Assembly (NCBI RefSeq): GCF_041228105.1
Contig: NZ_CP166097.1
Location: 4,402,001-4,466,000 of the forward strand
Reading direction: 5' to 3'
Length of the DNA: 64,000 nucleotides
Source of the DNA: Pectobacterium aroidearum
GTDB taxonomy: Bacteria > Pseudomonadota > Gammaproteobacteria > Enterobacterales > Enterobacteriaceae
Within the stretch, counting starts at the first letter, position 1, and each line of letters starts with the position of its first letter. The translations under genes and the position numbers were made by a program. Below, in pieces: positions 10,750-21,521 of this stretch. Under the pieces are notes generated by a model, which worked only from the letters and a program-made list of their open reading frames with translations, ran no database searches and had not been told where the DNA came from.

Positions 10750-11889
10750 TTAGCGGGACGACCCCGTTTTCACCGCACGCAGTATGACGAACTTCGTGTT
10801 GCTGGCGACGGTTTCACAGTTGCCGAACAGACGCTTCAGCTTGTGGAAATAATCCAGATGGCGATTCCCGACAATGCGCAGTTCTCCGCCAACCTGAAGG
10901 CAGCGACGGGCATCCATAAACATCTGCCAGGCGATTTCATCCGTCACAGCTTGTTGTTGGTGGAATGGCGGGTTGCACAATACGGCTTGCAACGTATCAC
11001 GCTTAACGCGAGCCAATCCGTGGTTCACTACGAAGCTACAGCGCTCGACATCCTGTGGGCAGTTGACCTCAACGTTCACCTGACTCGACGCCACCGCCAT
11101 ATAGGACTCATCAAAGAAGCCAACGGTGGCCTCGGGGTTAGCTTTCAGCGCTGCCAGACCAATGACGCCGTTGCCACAGCCGAGATCAATGATCTTACCG
11201 TCTATCTGTTCCGGCAAATGCTGCATAAAGAAACGTGCGCCGATGTCCAACCCATTACGCGAATACACGTTAGCGTGGTTTTGAATACGATAGCCGTAGC
11301 CATCCAGCTCCCACTCGGTAGTAAGTGACTGCTCACTGACTTTTAGCTCCGCCCACTCGCAGTGAACCAGACGCGCCTTTTTCCAGGCCAGCGAGGTTTT
11401 CGTCGGGCCCATCACGCGCTCAAACAATTGCAGCGTAGAGGTATGAATATCGCGCGCTTTCGCGCCGGCGATGATACGCGTTTGCGGCGTAACGACCTTA
11501 CGCAACATTCTCAACTGGTGTTCCAGCAGCGCGATCGTTTTCGGTATTTTAATCACCACCAGCGCAGGCGCTTCGGGTAGATCCGCCATGCTATCTAGCA
11601 GTGTTACCGCATTGGCATCATAGCCATTCAGTTCCAGATTGTGCCGCGTTGCCAGTTGGCTGAGATAAGAGTCGCTGATACTGACGGGCGATTGCGCCTG
11701 CAAACCACAGGCCAGCGCACCAAACGTATCATTGAAAATCAGACGCGGCCCCGGCGCGATTTCCATCGTGGACAGCTCACGCAGCAGGTATTCATCTGCG
11801 GCATCCCACGCCTGTAGCGCCGAGTTTTCGGCGACCTGAGGGTAACGCACCAACGTCAGGTTGCACGTTTCCAATTCGAGTTGGCTCAT
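10750..11889 (-). CDS. rlmG: 23S rRNA (guanine-1835-N2)-methyltransferase
   Basis: Methylates N2 of G1835 in 23S rRNA using S-adenosylmethionine. The protein (379 aa) has the duplicated methyltransferase fold of the RsmC/RlmG family. The N-terminal half is degenerate. The C-terminal half is active, with the SAM-binding motif [10 protein letters not shown] and the catalytic NPPF block (CNPPFHQQ). The 3' end approaches fadH tail to tail with 16 nt between stops; the start is divergent from ygjR. Same neighbours as E. coli ygjO. Confidence 0.95.
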   Translation of the reverse strand: MSQLELETCNLTLVRYPQVAENSALQAWDAADEYLLRELSTMEIAPGPRLIFNDTFGALACGLQAQSPVSISDSYLSQLATRHNLELNGYDANAVTLLDSMADLPEAPALVVIKIPKTIALLEHQLRMLRKVVTPQTRIIAGAKARDIHTSTLQLFERVMGPTKTSLAWKKARLVHCEWAELKVSEQSLTTEWELDGYGYRIQNHANVYSRNGLDIGARFFMQHLPEQIDGKIIDLGCGNGVIGLAALKANPEATVGFFDESYMAVASSQVNVEVNCPQDVERCSFVVNHGLARVKRDTLQAVLCNPPFHQQQAVTDEIAWQMFMDARRCLQVGGELRIVGNRHLDYFHKLKRLFGNCETVASNTKFVILRAVKTGSSR

Positions 11890-12050
11890 TAGCCTCTCCT
11901 ACATCATAAAATTTGCGCTGTTTATCCCTTAAAATAGCCCGTCAGTAAATGCTTTTCTCTGCCGGAACGGGAAATGATTGACGTTGCCTTGTCATTTGAC
12001 CGTGATAATCTGCATAGACATCACCAATCCCTTCAGGATACCAAACGCTT

Positions 12051-13049
12051 ATGATTCGCTTCGCTATTGTAGGAACCAGTTGGATCACCCGTCAGTTTGT
12101 TGATGCCGCCCACGAAACCGGCAAGCTGAAGCTCACCGCCATCTATTCGCGCACGGCAGAAAAAGCGCAGCCGTTTCAGGCCGATTACATGGTGGATACG
12201 CGCTTTGATTCACTGGACGCCATGGCGAAATCCGATCTTATCGACGCCGTGTATCTGGCAAGCCCTAACTCACTGCATTGCGAACAGGCTCTGCTCTTCC
12301 TGAGCCACGGCAAGCATGTCATCTGTGAAAAACCGCTGGCTTCCAACCGCTATGAAGTCGAACAGATGATCGCCTGTGCCAGAGAAAATCAGGTCGTGCT
12401 CTTTGAAGCGTTCAAAACCGCCAGCCTGCCCAATTTTAGCGTGATCCAGCAGGCGCTGCCAAAAGTCGGCCGGCTGCGTAAAGTGGTGCTGAATTACTGC
12501 CAGTATTCCTCACGCTACCCGCGCTATCTGGCGGGCGAGAACCCGAATACGTTCAATCCGGCGTTCTCCAACGGTTCTATCATGGATATCGGCTACTACT
12601 GCTTAGCCTTCGCCGTGGCGCTGTGGGGAGAACCGTGCACCACGCAGGCCAGCGCGACGCTATTAGAAAGCGGCGTAGATGCACATGGCAGCGTCATCCT
12701 GAATTACGGCGATTTTGATGTGACCATTAACCATTCCAAAGTCAGCCACTCCACGATACCCAGTGAAATTCAGGGGGAAGACGGTTCGCTGGTGATTGAA
12801 AAAGTCTCCGAATGCCATAACGTGAAATTCATTCCGCGTGAAGGCAAGCAGTTGGATCTCAGCCAACCGCAGCATATCAACAGCATGCTGTACGAAGCCG
12901 AAGTCTTTGCCACGCTGGTAAGCGATAGCGCCATCAACCATGCAGAACTGGCACGATCGCGCACCGTCGCGGGGCTGCTGACAGAAATTCGCCGCCAAAC
13001 CGGCGTCGTGTTTCCTGCCGATGCCGCCACGCCGGGAAACGCGGAGTAA
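12051..13049 (+). CDS. ygjR: Gfo/Idh/MocA-family oxidoreductase
   Basis: Predicted NAD(P)-dependent oxidoreductase of 332 aa. The N-terminal Rossmann fold opens IRFAIVGTSWITRQF, and the family signature EKPLASN lies around residues 96-102. The C-terminal alpha/beta domain is typical of the family. The substrate is unknown, in E. coli as well. It keeps the E. coli position between rlmG (divergent) and alx. The reading frame starts at the ATG after ACGCTT, without a strong ribosome site. Confidence 0.88.
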   Translation: MIRFAIVGTSWITRQFVDAAHETGKLKLTAIYSRTAEKAQPFQADYMVDTRFDSLDAMAKSDLIDAVYLASPNSLHCEQALLFLSHGKHVICEKPLASNRYEVEQMIACARENQVVLFEAFKTASLPNFSVIQQALPKVGRLRKVVLNYCQYSSRYPRYLAGENPNTFNPAFSNGSIMDIGYYCLAFAVALWGEPCTTQASATLLESGVDAHGSVILNYGDFDVTINHSKVSHSTIPSEIQGEDGSLVIEKVSECHNVKFIPREGKQLDLSQPQHINSMLYEAEVFATLVSDSAINHAELARSRTVAGLLTEIRRQTGVVFPADAATPGNAE

Positions 13050-13097
13050 GGCAGCGATAATTATTTGACCAGGATCATCTTTTCACCTATCTTCTGT

Positions 13098-13260
13098 CAG
13101 GCAAAGGGGAGTAACTTTTCCGCCAGCTAATCGTCATTACGATGCGTTCCGCATCCGGTTACTGGGCAACTTTGATGAAAAGCGTGATTCTTAATGAAAC
13201 AGCTTCATTAACGTTGTAAGTGAGACCTTGCCGGAAGGCGAGGTCCATTTGCAGCTTTAA
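13098..13260 (+). ncRNA. yybP-ykoY manganese riboswitch (PRE element) of alx
   Basis: The leader contains the two conserved pieces of the yybP-ykoY aptamer: GCAAAGGGGAGTAAC near 13101, and GCCGGAAGGCGAGGTCC near 13230, separated by variable stems. This class binds Mn2+ and in E. coli is also the pH-responsive element of alx. A terminator-like hairpin at 13267-13299 follows before the alx start and can serve as the switch. Fold boundaries are approximate. Confidence 0.85.
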
Positions 13261-13266
13261 TAACAA

Positions 13267-13299
13267 GCGGCCAGCGTCCTTCCGATGTTGGCCGTTTTT
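13267..13299 (+). terminator. Expression-platform hairpin before alx
   Basis: CGGCCA and TGGCCG form a stem followed by TTTTTG, about 22 nt before the alx start. Sitting directly after the riboswitch, it is likely the conditional terminator. Confidence 0.7.
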
Positions 13300-13321
13300 G
13301 TTTCTATTTAAGGATCTTGCT

Positions 13322-14275
13322 ATGCACTCCATCGGCACGCCGTGGTTATGGGGCAGCTTCGCTGCCATTGTTATAGTGATGCTGGCCATCGACCTGCTCT
13401 ATCAAGGGCGCAAAGGGTCGACGGTAATGACGTTCAAACAGGCTGCCGTCTGGTCTATCATCTGGGTTACGCTCTCGCTGCTGTTCAACGCCGGTTTCTG
13501 GTGGTATCTGGACGGCACCATGGGCCGCGAAGTAGCCAACGCCCAGTCGCTGGCCTTCCTGACCGGTTATTTGATCGAGAAAGCGCTTGCCGTCGATAAC
13601 GTCTTCGTCTGGCTGATGCTCTTCGGCTACTTCGCCGTTCCCCCGCAATACCAACGCCGCGTGCTGATCTACGGCGTGTTAGGCGCTATCGTCCTTAGAA
13701 CGCTGATGGTGTTTGGCGGCAGTTGGCTGGTCACGCAATTCCAGTGGCTGCTCTACGTGTTCGGTGCGTTCCTGCTGTTCACCGGCCTTAAAATGGCGCT
13801 GGCGAAAGAAGATGACGGGGCGATCGGCGACAAACCGCTGGTACGCTGGCTGCGTAGCCGTTTGCGCATGACGGATAGCATTGAGAACGAAAAGTTCTTC
13901 GTCCGTCGTAACGGCATCTTGTATGCCACGCCGCTGTTTCTGGTGCTGATTATGGTTGAAATCAGCGACGTGATTTTCGCCGTAGACAGTATCCCGGCTA
14001 TTTTTGCCGTCACAACCGATCCCTTTATCGTGCTGACGTCGAACCTGTTCGCCATTCTGGGACTGCGTGCGATGTACTTCCTGCTGGCTGGCGTAGCTGA
14101 ACGCTTCTCGCTGTTGAAATATGGTTTGGCCGTCATCCTGATCTTTATTGGTACTAAGATGATGCTCATCGACATTTTCCATATTCCGGTGGCCATTTCT
14201 CTGGGCGTCGTTGCCAGTATTCTGATCATCACCATGCTGATCAACGTCTGGGTAAACAAACGCGCCGAGCATTAA
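13322..14275 (+). CDS. alx: TerC-family manganese exporter Alx
   Basis: Integral membrane protein of the TerC family, linked in E. coli to Mn2+ export and to alkaline growth. About nine hydrophobic helices are seen. The acidic intramembrane motifs are [12 protein letters not shown] and [14 protein letters not shown], which carry the putative metal-binding aspartates. The frame is open from 13220, but that part is the riboswitch. The ATG at 13322, after AAGGATCTTGCT, gives 317 aa, close to the E. coli length of 321. Regulation by the leader RNA is expected. Confidence 0.95.
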   Translation: MHSIGTPWLWGSFAAIVIVMLAIDLLYQGRKGSTVMTFKQAAVWSIIWVTLSLLFNAGFWWYLDGTMGREVANAQSLAFLTGYLIEKALAVDNVFVWLMLFGYFAVPPQYQRRVLIYGVLGAIVLRTLMVFGGSWLVTQFQWLLYVFGAFLLFTGLKMALAKEDDGAIGDKPLVRWLRSRLRMTDSIENEKFFVRRNGILYATPLFLVLIMVEISDVIFAVDSIPAIFAVTTDPFIVLTSNLFAILGLRAMYFLLAGVAERFSLLKYGLAVILIFIGTKMMLIDIFHIPVAISLGVVASILIITMLINVWVNKRAEH

Positions 14276-14561
14276 TGCTTCCTCTTCTCTCCGCACGGTT
14301 CCCGCCGTGCGGAGAAGGCATCCCTCATTGATAGCGTTTCTACTTTCAATCCGTTCGTCCCCATGCGCAACGGCCCGTAGGGTGACGGACACGGATGTCC
14401 GTCATAAAAAACCACATCATTGCTTTTCTCAAAAATAAATTTTCATATACTGACATGTGCAAACACATTTCGTTACGGAAATAAAAAGTCACCCGACACA
14501 TGTCAGAGGTGCCAGATCCGTATAGACAACCACTTAGCGGAACGGTTATCCCGTCAAAATT

Positions 14562-15809
14562 ATGGAAACTCAACACTCTCGTTTTTTGCAGTACATTACG
14601 CACGGCAGCCTGGTTAAACAGATTCTTCTGGGGCTCGCCGCCGGGATTATTCTGGCCTCGCTGTCCACACAGGCCGCGCTGGCTGCCGGTTTATTGGGAA
14701 CGCTGTTCGTCGGCGCATTGAAAGCCGTCGCCCCCATTCTGGTTTTGATGCTGGTGATGGCATCGGTTGCCAATCATCAGCAAGGGCAAAAAACCAATAT
14801 CCGCCCGATCCTGTTCCTCTACCTCATCGGCACCTTTTCTGCGGCGCTGATTGCCGTCGTACTTAGCGTCCTCTTCCCTTCCACGCTGGCGCTCAACGCG
14901 CAGGCCGCCGACATCACGCCACCATCAGGTATCGTCGAAGTATTAAAAGGCCTGTTGATGAGTGTTGTCGCTAACCCGATTCATGCTCTGCTCAATGCCA
15001 ACTACATCGGTATTCTGGTCTGGGCTGTAGGTCTGGGGTTAGCTTTCCGCCACGGGTCAGCTTCCACAAAGAATCTGATCAGCGATGCATCTCATGCAGT
15101 AACGGCTATCGTGCGTGTCGTGATCCGCTTCGCACCGCTGGGGATCTTTGGTCTGGTCGCCTCAACATTGGCGGAAACCGGCTTCGGCGCATTGTGGGGC
15201 TACGCCCACCTGCTGATGGTGTTGATCGGCGGTATGTTGCTGGTTGCGCTGGTGATCAACCCGCTAATCGTCTACTGGAAGATTCGCAGCAACCCTTATC
15301 CGCTGGTGCTGCGCTGCTTGCGTGAGAGCGGCGTGACAGCCTTCTTTACCCGCAGCTCTGCCGCCAACATTCCGGTGAATATGGAACTATGCCGCAAACT
15401 GAACCTGAATGAAGATAGCTATTCCGTCGCCATTCCGCTGGGAGCCACCATCAATATGGCCGGTGCCGCGATTACCATTACGGTACTGGCGCTGGCAGCC
15501 GTTCATACACTAGGGATTGAAGTTGATATCGCTACCGCATTATTACTGAGCGTGGTGGCATCTATCTGTGCCTGTGGCGCATCCGGTGTGGCAGGCGGTT
15601 CGCTACTGCTGATCCCGCTGGCGTGCAGCATGTTCGGTATTTCCAACGATATCGCCATGCAGGTTGTTGCTGTTGGCTTCATCATCGGCGTCTTACAGGA
15701 CTCCGCAGAAACGGCATTAAACTCATCAACAGACGTTATTTTCACTGCCGCTGTGTGTCAGGCAGAAGATGCTAAGCTGGCGGAAAAAGAGCGCCTGAAT
15801 CTGCTGTAA
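14562..15809 (+). CDS. sstT: Serine/threonine:sodium symporter
   Basis: Sodium-coupled importer of serine and threonine, dicarboxylate/amino acid:cation symporter family, 415 aa. About eight membrane segments plus two re-entrant loops. The family motif block [13 protein letters not shown] and the substrate-site sequence [13 protein letters not shown] are intact. The C-terminal region ([13 protein letters not shown]) also matches SstT. It follows alx as in E. coli, with its own spacer of about 290 nt. The ATG at 14562 is used; an alternative frame start is not evident. Confidence 0.95.
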   Translation: METQHSRFLQYITHGSLVKQILLGLAAGIILASLSTQAALAAGLLGTLFVGALKAVAPILVLMLVMASVANHQQGQKTNIRPILFLYLIGTFSAALIAVVLSVLFPSTLALNAQAADITPPSGIVEVLKGLLMSVVANPIHALLNANYIGILVWAVGLGLAFRHGSASTKNLISDASHAVTAIVRVVIRFAPLGIFGLVASTLAETGFGALWGYAHLLMVLIGGMLLVALVINPLIVYWKIRSNPYPLVLRCLRESGVTAFFTRSSAANIPVNMELCRKLNLNEDSYSVAIPLGATINMAGAAITITVLALAAVHTLGIEVDIATALLLSVVASICACGASGVAGGSLLLIPLACSMFGISNDIAMQVVAVGFIIGVLQDSAETALNSSTDVIFTAAVCQAEDAKLAEKERLNLL

Positions 15810-15846
15810 GCAATTAGGGGATTAATGCTCCCTCTTTCTCTCACGC

Positions 15847-15875
15847 CGTTCGCCTTAAAACGAACGGCGTTAATA
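15847..15875 (+). terminator. Hairpin between sstT and ygjV
   Basis: ACGCCGTTCG and CGAACGGCGT form a 10-bp stem with an 8-nt loop between the convergent ends of sstT and ygjV. The tail (TAATAT) is a weak T-tract, so terminator function is probable but not clear. Confidence 0.5.
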
Positions 15876-15893
15876 TGATGAGAATTGCCCGAA

Positions 15894-16424
15894 TTACGCC
15901 TTCTTCTCCACGCTAAAAGGATCGATGCCGCGCTGCTGCATACGCCAGAAGCGGATGATGTTAAAGCCGTTCATCACTAGGAAACTGCCTTCGATCAGCG
16001 ATCCACCAATCGATCCCAACCAGATATTGTGTACCACCCAGCAAGCTGTTGAACACCACATCACGCAGCGCGTCGTCAACCCAGACGTGCGGAACAGCGC
16101 CCAGGTACTGGCAACTGTGCCCGCTATCGGTAGCAGCTCCATCGCATGGTGCATACCCGATAAACCAAAGAGCAGCGTCAGTGAGATAAAGACAAACATC
16201 ACGAGGATGTTGTGTGTTTTCAGTGAGATTAGCGTTCGTGCCGAGTTCAACAATGCACTGGCACCTGCCGCATTTGCCCCCATCAGGAAAAAATGCAGAC
16301 CAATGACGGCGCTGTATGCCGATAGCTGTATTTTGAATTTTTGATCGTTACGGTTGAAAAACATGGTGATACCGACCAGAAATGCCAGTACACCAACAGA
16401 CTGGGCAATCCAATACTGTGTCAT
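15894..16424 (-). CDS. ygjV: YgjV-family inner membrane protein
   Basis: A 176-aa hydrophobic protein with about five to six membrane helices and no catalytic motif that I can see. Sequence and position, convergent with sstT and beside uxaA, match E. coli ygjV. Its function is unknown. Confidence 0.88.
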   Translation of the reverse strand: MTQYWIAQSVGVLAFLVGITMFFNRNDQKFKIQLSAYSAVIGLHFFLMGANAAGASALLNSARTLISLKTHNILVMFVFISLTLLFGLSGMHHAMELLPIAGTVASTWALFRTSGLTTRCVMWCSTACWVVHNIWLGSIGGSLIEGSFLVMNGFNIIRFWRMQQRGIDPFSVEKKA

Positions 16425-16454
16425 GATCCCTGCCTCTAAAAGTTGCTACGAAAA

Positions 16455-16489
16455 AAAACGGCGCCATTATAAAAATGAAACGCCGTTTT
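16455..16489 (-). terminator. Terminator of the uxaCBA operon
   Basis: AAAACGGCG and CGCCGTTTT form a stem followed on the minus strand by a run of T residues, 24 nt after the uxaA stop codon. It lies between uxaA and ygjV. Confidence 0.75.
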
Positions 16490-16512
16490 ATTTTAATTGG
16501 AATGAATAATAT

Positions 16513-18003
16513 TTACAACGTCACGCCGCTCTTAAATATGGCTAATTCACGGAAGTCGTTCACTTCATTCTTCGTACGCTTGCCGTCAGCAATCTCGACA
16601 ATCAGCTCGACAAACTGGCTCAGCAGTTCGTCCATCGGCATGTCGTGGATCAGACGCCCCGCATCGAAATCAATCCAGTGCGGTTTTTTCTTCGCCAATT
16701 CGCTGTTGGTCGCCAGTTTTACGGTAGGCACGAATCCGCCGTAAGGCGTGCCGCGTCCGGTACTGAACAACACCATATGGCAACCCGCACCCGCCAGCGC
16801 GCTGGTTGCGACAGCATCATTCCCCGGCGCACTGAGTAGGTTGAGCCCCGGAGTATGTAAGCGCTCACCATATTTCAGTACGTCCACCACTTTGCTCTGT
16901 CCGGCTTTTTGCGTACAGCCCAGTGATTTCTCTTCCAGCGTAGTGATCCCACCCGCCTTGTTACCCGGCGATGGGTTCTCGTAAATCGGCTGGTCGTGCG
17001 CGATGAAGTACTGTTTGAAATCGTTCACCATGTGGACGGTTTTCTCAAACGTGGCTTCGTCACGGCAGCGGCTCATCAGAATACGCTCCGCACCGAACAT
17101 TTCCGGTACTTCGGTCAGCACAGTCGTGCCGCCGTTGGCGATCAGATAGTCGGAGAAACGGCCTAACAGCGGGTTGGCAGTAATACCGGACAGCCCATCA
17201 GAGCCACCGCATTCCAGGCCAAACTTCAGCTCGCTTAGCTTGCCCGGCTCGCGTTTGTCATGGCGCATCGCCTCATACAGCGTATGCAGACGTTCCAGAC
17301 CGGCTTCGACTTCATCGTCCTGCTGCTGGCACACCATGAACGTTACGCGATCGGAATCAAAACCGCCCAGCGTCGTGCGGAATGCATCAACCTGATTATT
17401 CTCACACCCCAGACCGATCACCAGCACCGCCCCTGCATTCGGGTGACGCACCATGTTTTGCAGCATCGTACGGGTGTTTTCGTGATCCTGACCGAGCTGT
17501 GAACAGCCGAAGGTATGACTAAACAGATAAACGCCGTCGATACCTTCCGCGTCATTGGTTTCTTTCAGGAAACGCTGCTGGATCTGGCGAGCAATCCCGT
17601 TCACGCAACCGACGGTTGGCAGAATCCACAGTTCATTACGGATACCGACATCGCCATTTTTACGACGATAGAGCTGTACGTCCCGGTCGCCCATTTGTGG
17701 CGGCAGGTCGATAAACTCAGGCTGGTACTGATATTCATCCAGATCGCTCAGGTTGGTTTTCGCGTTCTGGGAGTGAATATGTTCTCCAGGAGCAATAGAC
17801 ACCAATGCATGGCCGATAGGCAGGCCATACTTGGTAATCATTTCTCCCGGTGCGATGGTTTCCAGCGCGAACTTATGTCCGCGCACGACAGGTTGCTGAA
17901 GTGTCACTGTATGGCTATCCACCGACACCGTTTCGCCTTGCTCAACATCACGCAGGGCGACAGCCACATTGTCCAGAGAATGAATTTTTATAATACTTTG
18001 CAT
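16513..18003 (-). CDS. uxaA: Altronate dehydratase
   Basis: Converts D-altronate to 2-keto-3-deoxygluconate in the galacturonate branch of pectin sugar catabolism. The 496-aa protein has a short N-terminal SAF domain (about 1-95) and the iron-dependent UxaA/GarD catalytic domain. Conserved blocks include HTFGCSQLG and GLECGGSDGLSGITANP. The open frame extends to 18063, but the ATG at 18003 matches the known N-terminus (MQSIIKIHSLDNV) and follows an AAGAAGGGTT ribosome site. It starts 19 nt after uxaB, so the two genes are co-transcribed. Confidence 0.96.
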   Translation of the reverse strand: MQSIIKIHSLDNVAVALRDVEQGETVSVDSHTVTLQQPVVRGHKFALETIAPGEMITKYGLPIGHALVSIAPGEHIHSQNAKTNLSDLDEYQYQPEFIDLPPQMGDRDVQLYRRKNGDVGIRNELWILPTVGCVNGIARQIQQRFLKETNDAEGIDGVYLFSHTFGCSQLGQDHENTRTMLQNMVRHPNAGAVLVIGLGCENNQVDAFRTTLGGFDSDRVTFMVCQQQDDEVEAGLERLHTLYEAMRHDKREPGKLSELKFGLECGGSDGLSGITANPLLGRFSDYLIANGGTTVLTEVPEMFGAERILMSRCRDEATFEKTVHMVNDFKQYFIAHDQPIYENPSPGNKAGGITTLEEKSLGCTQKAGQSKVVDVLKYGERLHTPGLNLLSAPGNDAVATSALAGAGCHMVLFSTGRGTPYGGFVPTVKLATNSELAKKKPHWIDFDAGRLIHDMPMDELLSQFVELIVEIADGKRTKNEVNDFRELAIFKSGVTL

Positions 18004-18022
18004 GGATAACCCTTCTTGCTGA

Positions 18023-19489
18023 TTAGCAATAACCTTCCACAGCTGCGCGCATGCCGCGCTCAACGATGGTTTGCAACTGTTCAGTCACCTGCGCCGCCAG
18101 GCCAGGAACCTGTGTTAAATCCTGTTCCCAGTGATCGGCATCGCGCAGTACTACATTCACCAGTTCAGCCAGGCTGACGGTGTTCTCTTTTACGCCGGCC
18201 CACAGCGTGGAATAACGCTCCAGCCAGTGCGCATCGTCCTGCAACGGATAGGTTTGCAGCGTATCGCCTTCACCGCTGCGCTCGCCGCGATAGAATGCAA
18301 TCAAGGCCGCCAGCGCAAACGTCAGACGCGCAGGCAATTCACCGTGGCGTTCACGGTAGGTCAGTAACTGCGGCAGGATGCGAGTGCGGAATTTGGTCAT
18401 GCCATTCAGCGAGATAGATAACAGCTGGTGCTGAATGAAGGGGTTACGGAAACGGCTTAACACAGCCTGAGCAAACGACGTCAGTTCGTCATGAGGTAAA
18501 TCCAATACCGGCACAATCTCTTCAGCAATGGTCTTTTCCACGAATTTGCCAATCAGGGCATCATCCATTGATTCGCCAACGGTATCGAGACCCGCCAGGA
18601 ATGCCACCGGCACCAGCGCGGTATGGGCACCGTTGAGAATCGCCACTTTACGTTCTTTATACGGCTTGATGTCATCAACGATACGAACGTTCAGATCCAG
18701 TTTGTTCAGACGCAATTCTTCCGCCAGCCACTGTGGCCCCTGAATCACGAACAGGTAGAAATGTTCTGCCGTATCCCAAAAGGTATCCTGATAGCCCATT
18801 TCCTGCTGTAACACTTCCACTTCGGCACGTGGATAACCCGTAACAATACGGTCCACCAGCGTCGAGCAGAAGGTGTTGTGATCGTTCAACCAAGCGGTAA
18901 ACGTTGGCGTCAGTTTCCACTGTGCGGCATAGCGCAGCACCAGTTCTTTCAGCGCCACGCCGTTGTAATCAATCAGCTCGCACGGTAACAGCACCCAGCC
19001 TTTATCCGCTGCGCCGTCAAAATGGCAGAAGCGCTCATACAGCAGACGGGTTAATTTCGCCGGGAAGCTGACAGGCGGCGCATCGTTCAGGCTGTCGTCT
19101 GCGTGATAGCTGATACCTGCTTCGGTGGTATTGGAGAAAACAAAACGAATATTTGGATCGTGCGCCAGCGCCAGATACTCATCGAACTGACGGTACACGT
19201 TGATTTCACGGTTTACCGAGCGGATCAGACGCGGTTCACGCACGGCCTCGCCCTGCTCGTTCAGACCACGGATAATGGTGGTGTACAACCCATCCTGGGT
19301 ATCCAGCGCGGGCGGGAAATCGGAATCGATCGGACGAACAATGACAATGCCCGCATCCAGATCGGTGTGCTCATTCAGCAAATCCAACTGCCAGTCGACG
19401 AAGGCGCGCAGAAAGTTGCCTTCACCAAACTGAATAACACGGTCCGGGTGTTGACGACCGGGGAAGTTACGACGATTTAACGTTTGCAT
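18023..19489 (-). CDS. uxaB: Tagaturonate reductase (altronate oxidoreductase)
   Basis: Reduces D-tagaturonate to D-altronate with NADH, between UxaC and UxaA in the pathway. It is a 488-aa member of the mannitol dehydrogenase family. An N-terminal nucleotide-binding fold begins with [13 protein letters not shown]. The catalytic KxxxxNxxH motif is present as KVAILNGAH. In E. coli uxaB lies elsewhere; here it sits between uxaC and uxaA, so all three steps are in one operon. About 206 nt and a hairpin separate it from uxaC. Confidence 0.96.
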   Translation of the reverse strand: MQTLNRRNFPGRQHPDRVIQFGEGNFLRAFVDWQLDLLNEHTDLDAGIVIVRPIDSDFPPALDTQDGLYTTIIRGLNEQGEAVREPRLIRSVNREINVYRQFDEYLALAHDPNIRFVFSNTTEAGISYHADDSLNDAPPVSFPAKLTRLLYERFCHFDGAADKGWVLLPCELIDYNGVALKELVLRYAAQWKLTPTFTAWLNDHNTFCSTLVDRIVTGYPRAEVEVLQQEMGYQDTFWDTAEHFYLFVIQGPQWLAEELRLNKLDLNVRIVDDIKPYKERKVAILNGAHTALVPVAFLAGLDTVGESMDDALIGKFVEKTIAEEIVPVLDLPHDELTSFAQAVLSRFRNPFIQHQLLSISLNGMTKFRTRILPQLLTYRERHGELPARLTFALAALIAFYRGERSGEGDTLQTYPLQDDAHWLERYSTLWAGVKENTVSLAELVNVVLRDADHWEQDLTQVPGLAAQVTEQLQTIVERGMRAAVEGYC

Positions 19490-19609
19490 TAACAGGCTAC
19501 CTCAGGACGAATCTCACATTCAGGGCACGACCGATCGACCACCGTCATCCTTGCCCTATATTCATATTCACCCGCACCGAACCATCACAAGTGCCGATGA
19601 CAAAAGATC

Positions 19610-19666
19610 GAGACACCGAGAGCGGCGGCAGAAGTCCCTTTAAGAGGCTGACTGCCGCGTCTCTCG
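19610..19666. other. Intercistronic hairpin, uxaC-uxaB
   Basis: Within the spacer between uxaC and uxaB, CGGCAG pairs with CTGCCG and the outer GAGAC with GTCTC. There is no T-tract, so it is not a normal terminator. It could stabilise an mRNA end or be a processing site. Its role is unproven. Confidence 0.45.
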
Positions 19667-19695
19667 TGCAATTCACACCTTACGAAACGGCGGAA

Positions 19696-21105
19696 TTACA
19701 GCTCGATGGCAAAATAGTTTTTAGCGTTATCGAAACTGATGTTTTTCACCATTTCGCCCAGCAACGGCAGGTCTGCTGGCGCTTCGCCATCTTCCACCCA
19801 GCGGCCAATCATCTGGCACAGAATGCGGCGGAAGTATTCATGACGGGTGTAAGACAGGAAGCTGCGGCTATCGGTCAGCATGCCGACAAAGCGACTCAGC
19901 AACCCAAGCTGCGCGAGCTGGGTCATCTGGCGCTGCATGCCGTCTTTCTGATCGTTGAACCACCAACCGGAACCGAACTGCATCTTGCCCGGCATCCCTT
20001 CGCCCTGGAAGTTGCCGATCATGGTGCCAAGCACTTCGTTATCGCGCGGGTTCAGGCAGTACAGGATGGTTTTTGGCAGCAGATTTTCTTCATTCTGCTT
20101 GCTGAGCAGACGAGACAGTTCCTGAGCCAACGGACGGTCATTGATGGAGTCGAAGCCCACATCCGGCCCCAGCAGCTTGAACTGACGCAGGTTATTGTTG
20201 CGCAGTGCACCAATGTGGTACTGCTGAACCCAGCCGCGACGCGCATATTCCGCACCCAGCCAGACCAGCACGCCAGTCTTGAACTGCGCGACTTCGTGCT
20301 CGCTCAGCGTTTCGCCAGAAAGACGACGCGCCAGAATGCTGTCCAGCGTCGCGTCATCGGCTTCGGCAAACATCACCACATCCAGCGCGTGGTCGGACAC
20401 CTTACAGCCGTGCGCCGCGAAGTGATCCAGACGTTTGGTCAGCGCCGCTTGCAGATCGCTGAAACGACGAATGTCGGTGTCAGAAACTTCACCCAGCTTC
20501 GCCATATAGTCGTTGAAGGTTGCCAGTTCAATATTGAACGCTTTATCCGGGCGCCAGCTCGGCAACACTTTGATAGAGAAGCTTGAATCCTGAGCAACAG
20601 TTTTATGGTGGCGCAGATCGTCAATCGGATCGTCCGTCGTACCCACCATTTTCACGTTCATCTGCTGCATGATGCCGCGCGCGGTAAAGTCATCGCGCTC
20701 CAACATGGCATTACAGCGATCCCAAATATCTTTTGCCGTACTTGGTGACAGCAGCGTACCGGTTACACCGAACGGACGGCGCAGTTCCAGATGTGTCCAG
20801 TGATAAAGCGGATTGCCGATGGTGTGCGGCACGGTAGCGGCCCAGGCTTCAAATTTTTCCCAGTCGCTGGCATCGCCCGTACACAAACGCTCAGGCACAC
20901 CGTTGGTGCGCATCGCACGCCACTTGTAGTGATCGCCTTTCAACCAGATGTCATACAAATTTTTGAAGCGATAGTTTTCCGCGATCTGCTCAGGCGGCAG
21001 ATGGCAGTGGTAGTCAAATATCGGCTGGTCGACGGCATACTCATGGTAGAGACGACGGGCAAATTCACTGTCTAACAGAAAATCTTCACTCAGAAACTGG
21101 GGCAT
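19696..21105 (-). CDS. uxaC: Uronate (glucuronate/galacturonate) isomerase
   Basis: First enzyme of hexuronate catabolism: isomerises D-glucuronate to fructuronate and D-galacturonate to tagaturonate. The 469-aa amidohydrolase-fold protein carries the N-terminal metal-binding motif FDYHCHLPP and conserved blocks such as [13 protein letters not shown] and [17 protein letters not shown]. The ATG at 21105 (MPQFLSEDF) follows a GGAAG ribosome site and is preferred to the upstream ATG at 21138. It is divergent from exuT across a shared regulatory region with an ExuR-like operator. Confidence 0.97.
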   Translation of the reverse strand: MPQFLSEDFLLDSEFARRLYHEYAVDQPIFDYHCHLPPEQIAENYRFKNLYDIWLKGDHYKWRAMRTNGVPERLCTGDASDWEKFEAWAATVPHTIGNPLYHWTHLELRRPFGVTGTLLSPSTAKDIWDRCNAMLERDDFTARGIMQQMNVKMVGTTDDPIDDLRHHKTVAQDSSFSIKVLPSWRPDKAFNIELATFNDYMAKLGEVSDTDIRRFSDLQAALTKRLDHFAAHGCKVSDHALDVVMFAEADDATLDSILARRLSGETLSEHEVAQFKTGVLVWLGAEYARRGWVQQYHIGALRNNNLRQFKLLGPDVGFDSINDRPLAQELSRLLSKQNEENLLPKTILYCLNPRDNEVLGTMIGNFQGEGMPGKMQFGSGWWFNDQKDGMQRQMTQLAQLGLLSRFVGMLTDSRSFLSYTRHEYFRRILCQMIGRWVEDGEAPADLPLLGEMVKNISFDNAKNYFAIEL

Positions 21106-21521
21106 GTTTTCTTCCTTACCGTGCTTCTTGTGCACCAAATTAGTTGACCGTTAAAAGATATCACACCAATTATGCGCGATATCTCACAGTATTTGTGAGG
21201 TCATGATCGCAAAAATGTAACAAGCAGTACAATAACCCAGCATTTATCGCCTCAAACCGCTTGTTGCTCTCGATTTCAGCGAGCAATTCGTTATTCCGCA
21301 TAAAAATAATGGTTTTGTGATATCACTCAACTTTTAAAGTTGTATGACAAATTATTGTAGCGCTGCCTTAAGCAGGGATTCAATCGCTATCTCACAAAGA
21401 GAAGGGTTTTCCTGTTCAGCACAACAACAAAACGTGTCGTACCACATTACAAGACACCTCACACCGTGACGCTACTCAAGAGCCACCACTGTGTTTTTTA
21501 TTGACTCGGAGAGAAAGTTAA
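21106..21521. promoter_or_regulatory. Divergent control region, uxaC-exuT
   Basis: A 416-nt AT-rich spacer between divergent uxaC and exuT. It contains the ExuR-like operator at 21337-21355. An imperfect KdgR-like stretch (ATAAAAATAATGGTTTTGT, about 21300-21318) is also visible. I see no gene. Exact promoters are not assigned. Confidence 0.7.
21337..21355 (+). promoter_or_regulatory. ExuR-like operator (exuT side)
   Basis: AAGTTGTATGACAAATTAT differs at only a few positions from AAGTGGTATAACAAATCAT upstream of exuR. Both resemble the E. coli ExuR/UxuR palindrome built on TTGGTATACCAA. The recurrence at two promoters of the same regulon is the evidence. Confidence 0.65.

Noticed and set aside
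14285..14321. CTCCGCACGG/CCGTGCGGAG palindrome after alx
   Set aside because: Good stem, but no T-tract on either strand; not called as terminator.
13679..14392. 237-codon minus-strand frame
   Set aside because: Antisense to alx, His/Gln-rich shadow of a membrane protein gene.
19591..20586. 331-codon plus-strand frame
   Set aside because: Antisense to uxaC, with the composition of a coding shadow.
21310..21325. TGTGATATCAC as a CRP site
   Set aside because: The two half-sites are only two bases apart, not the six needed.
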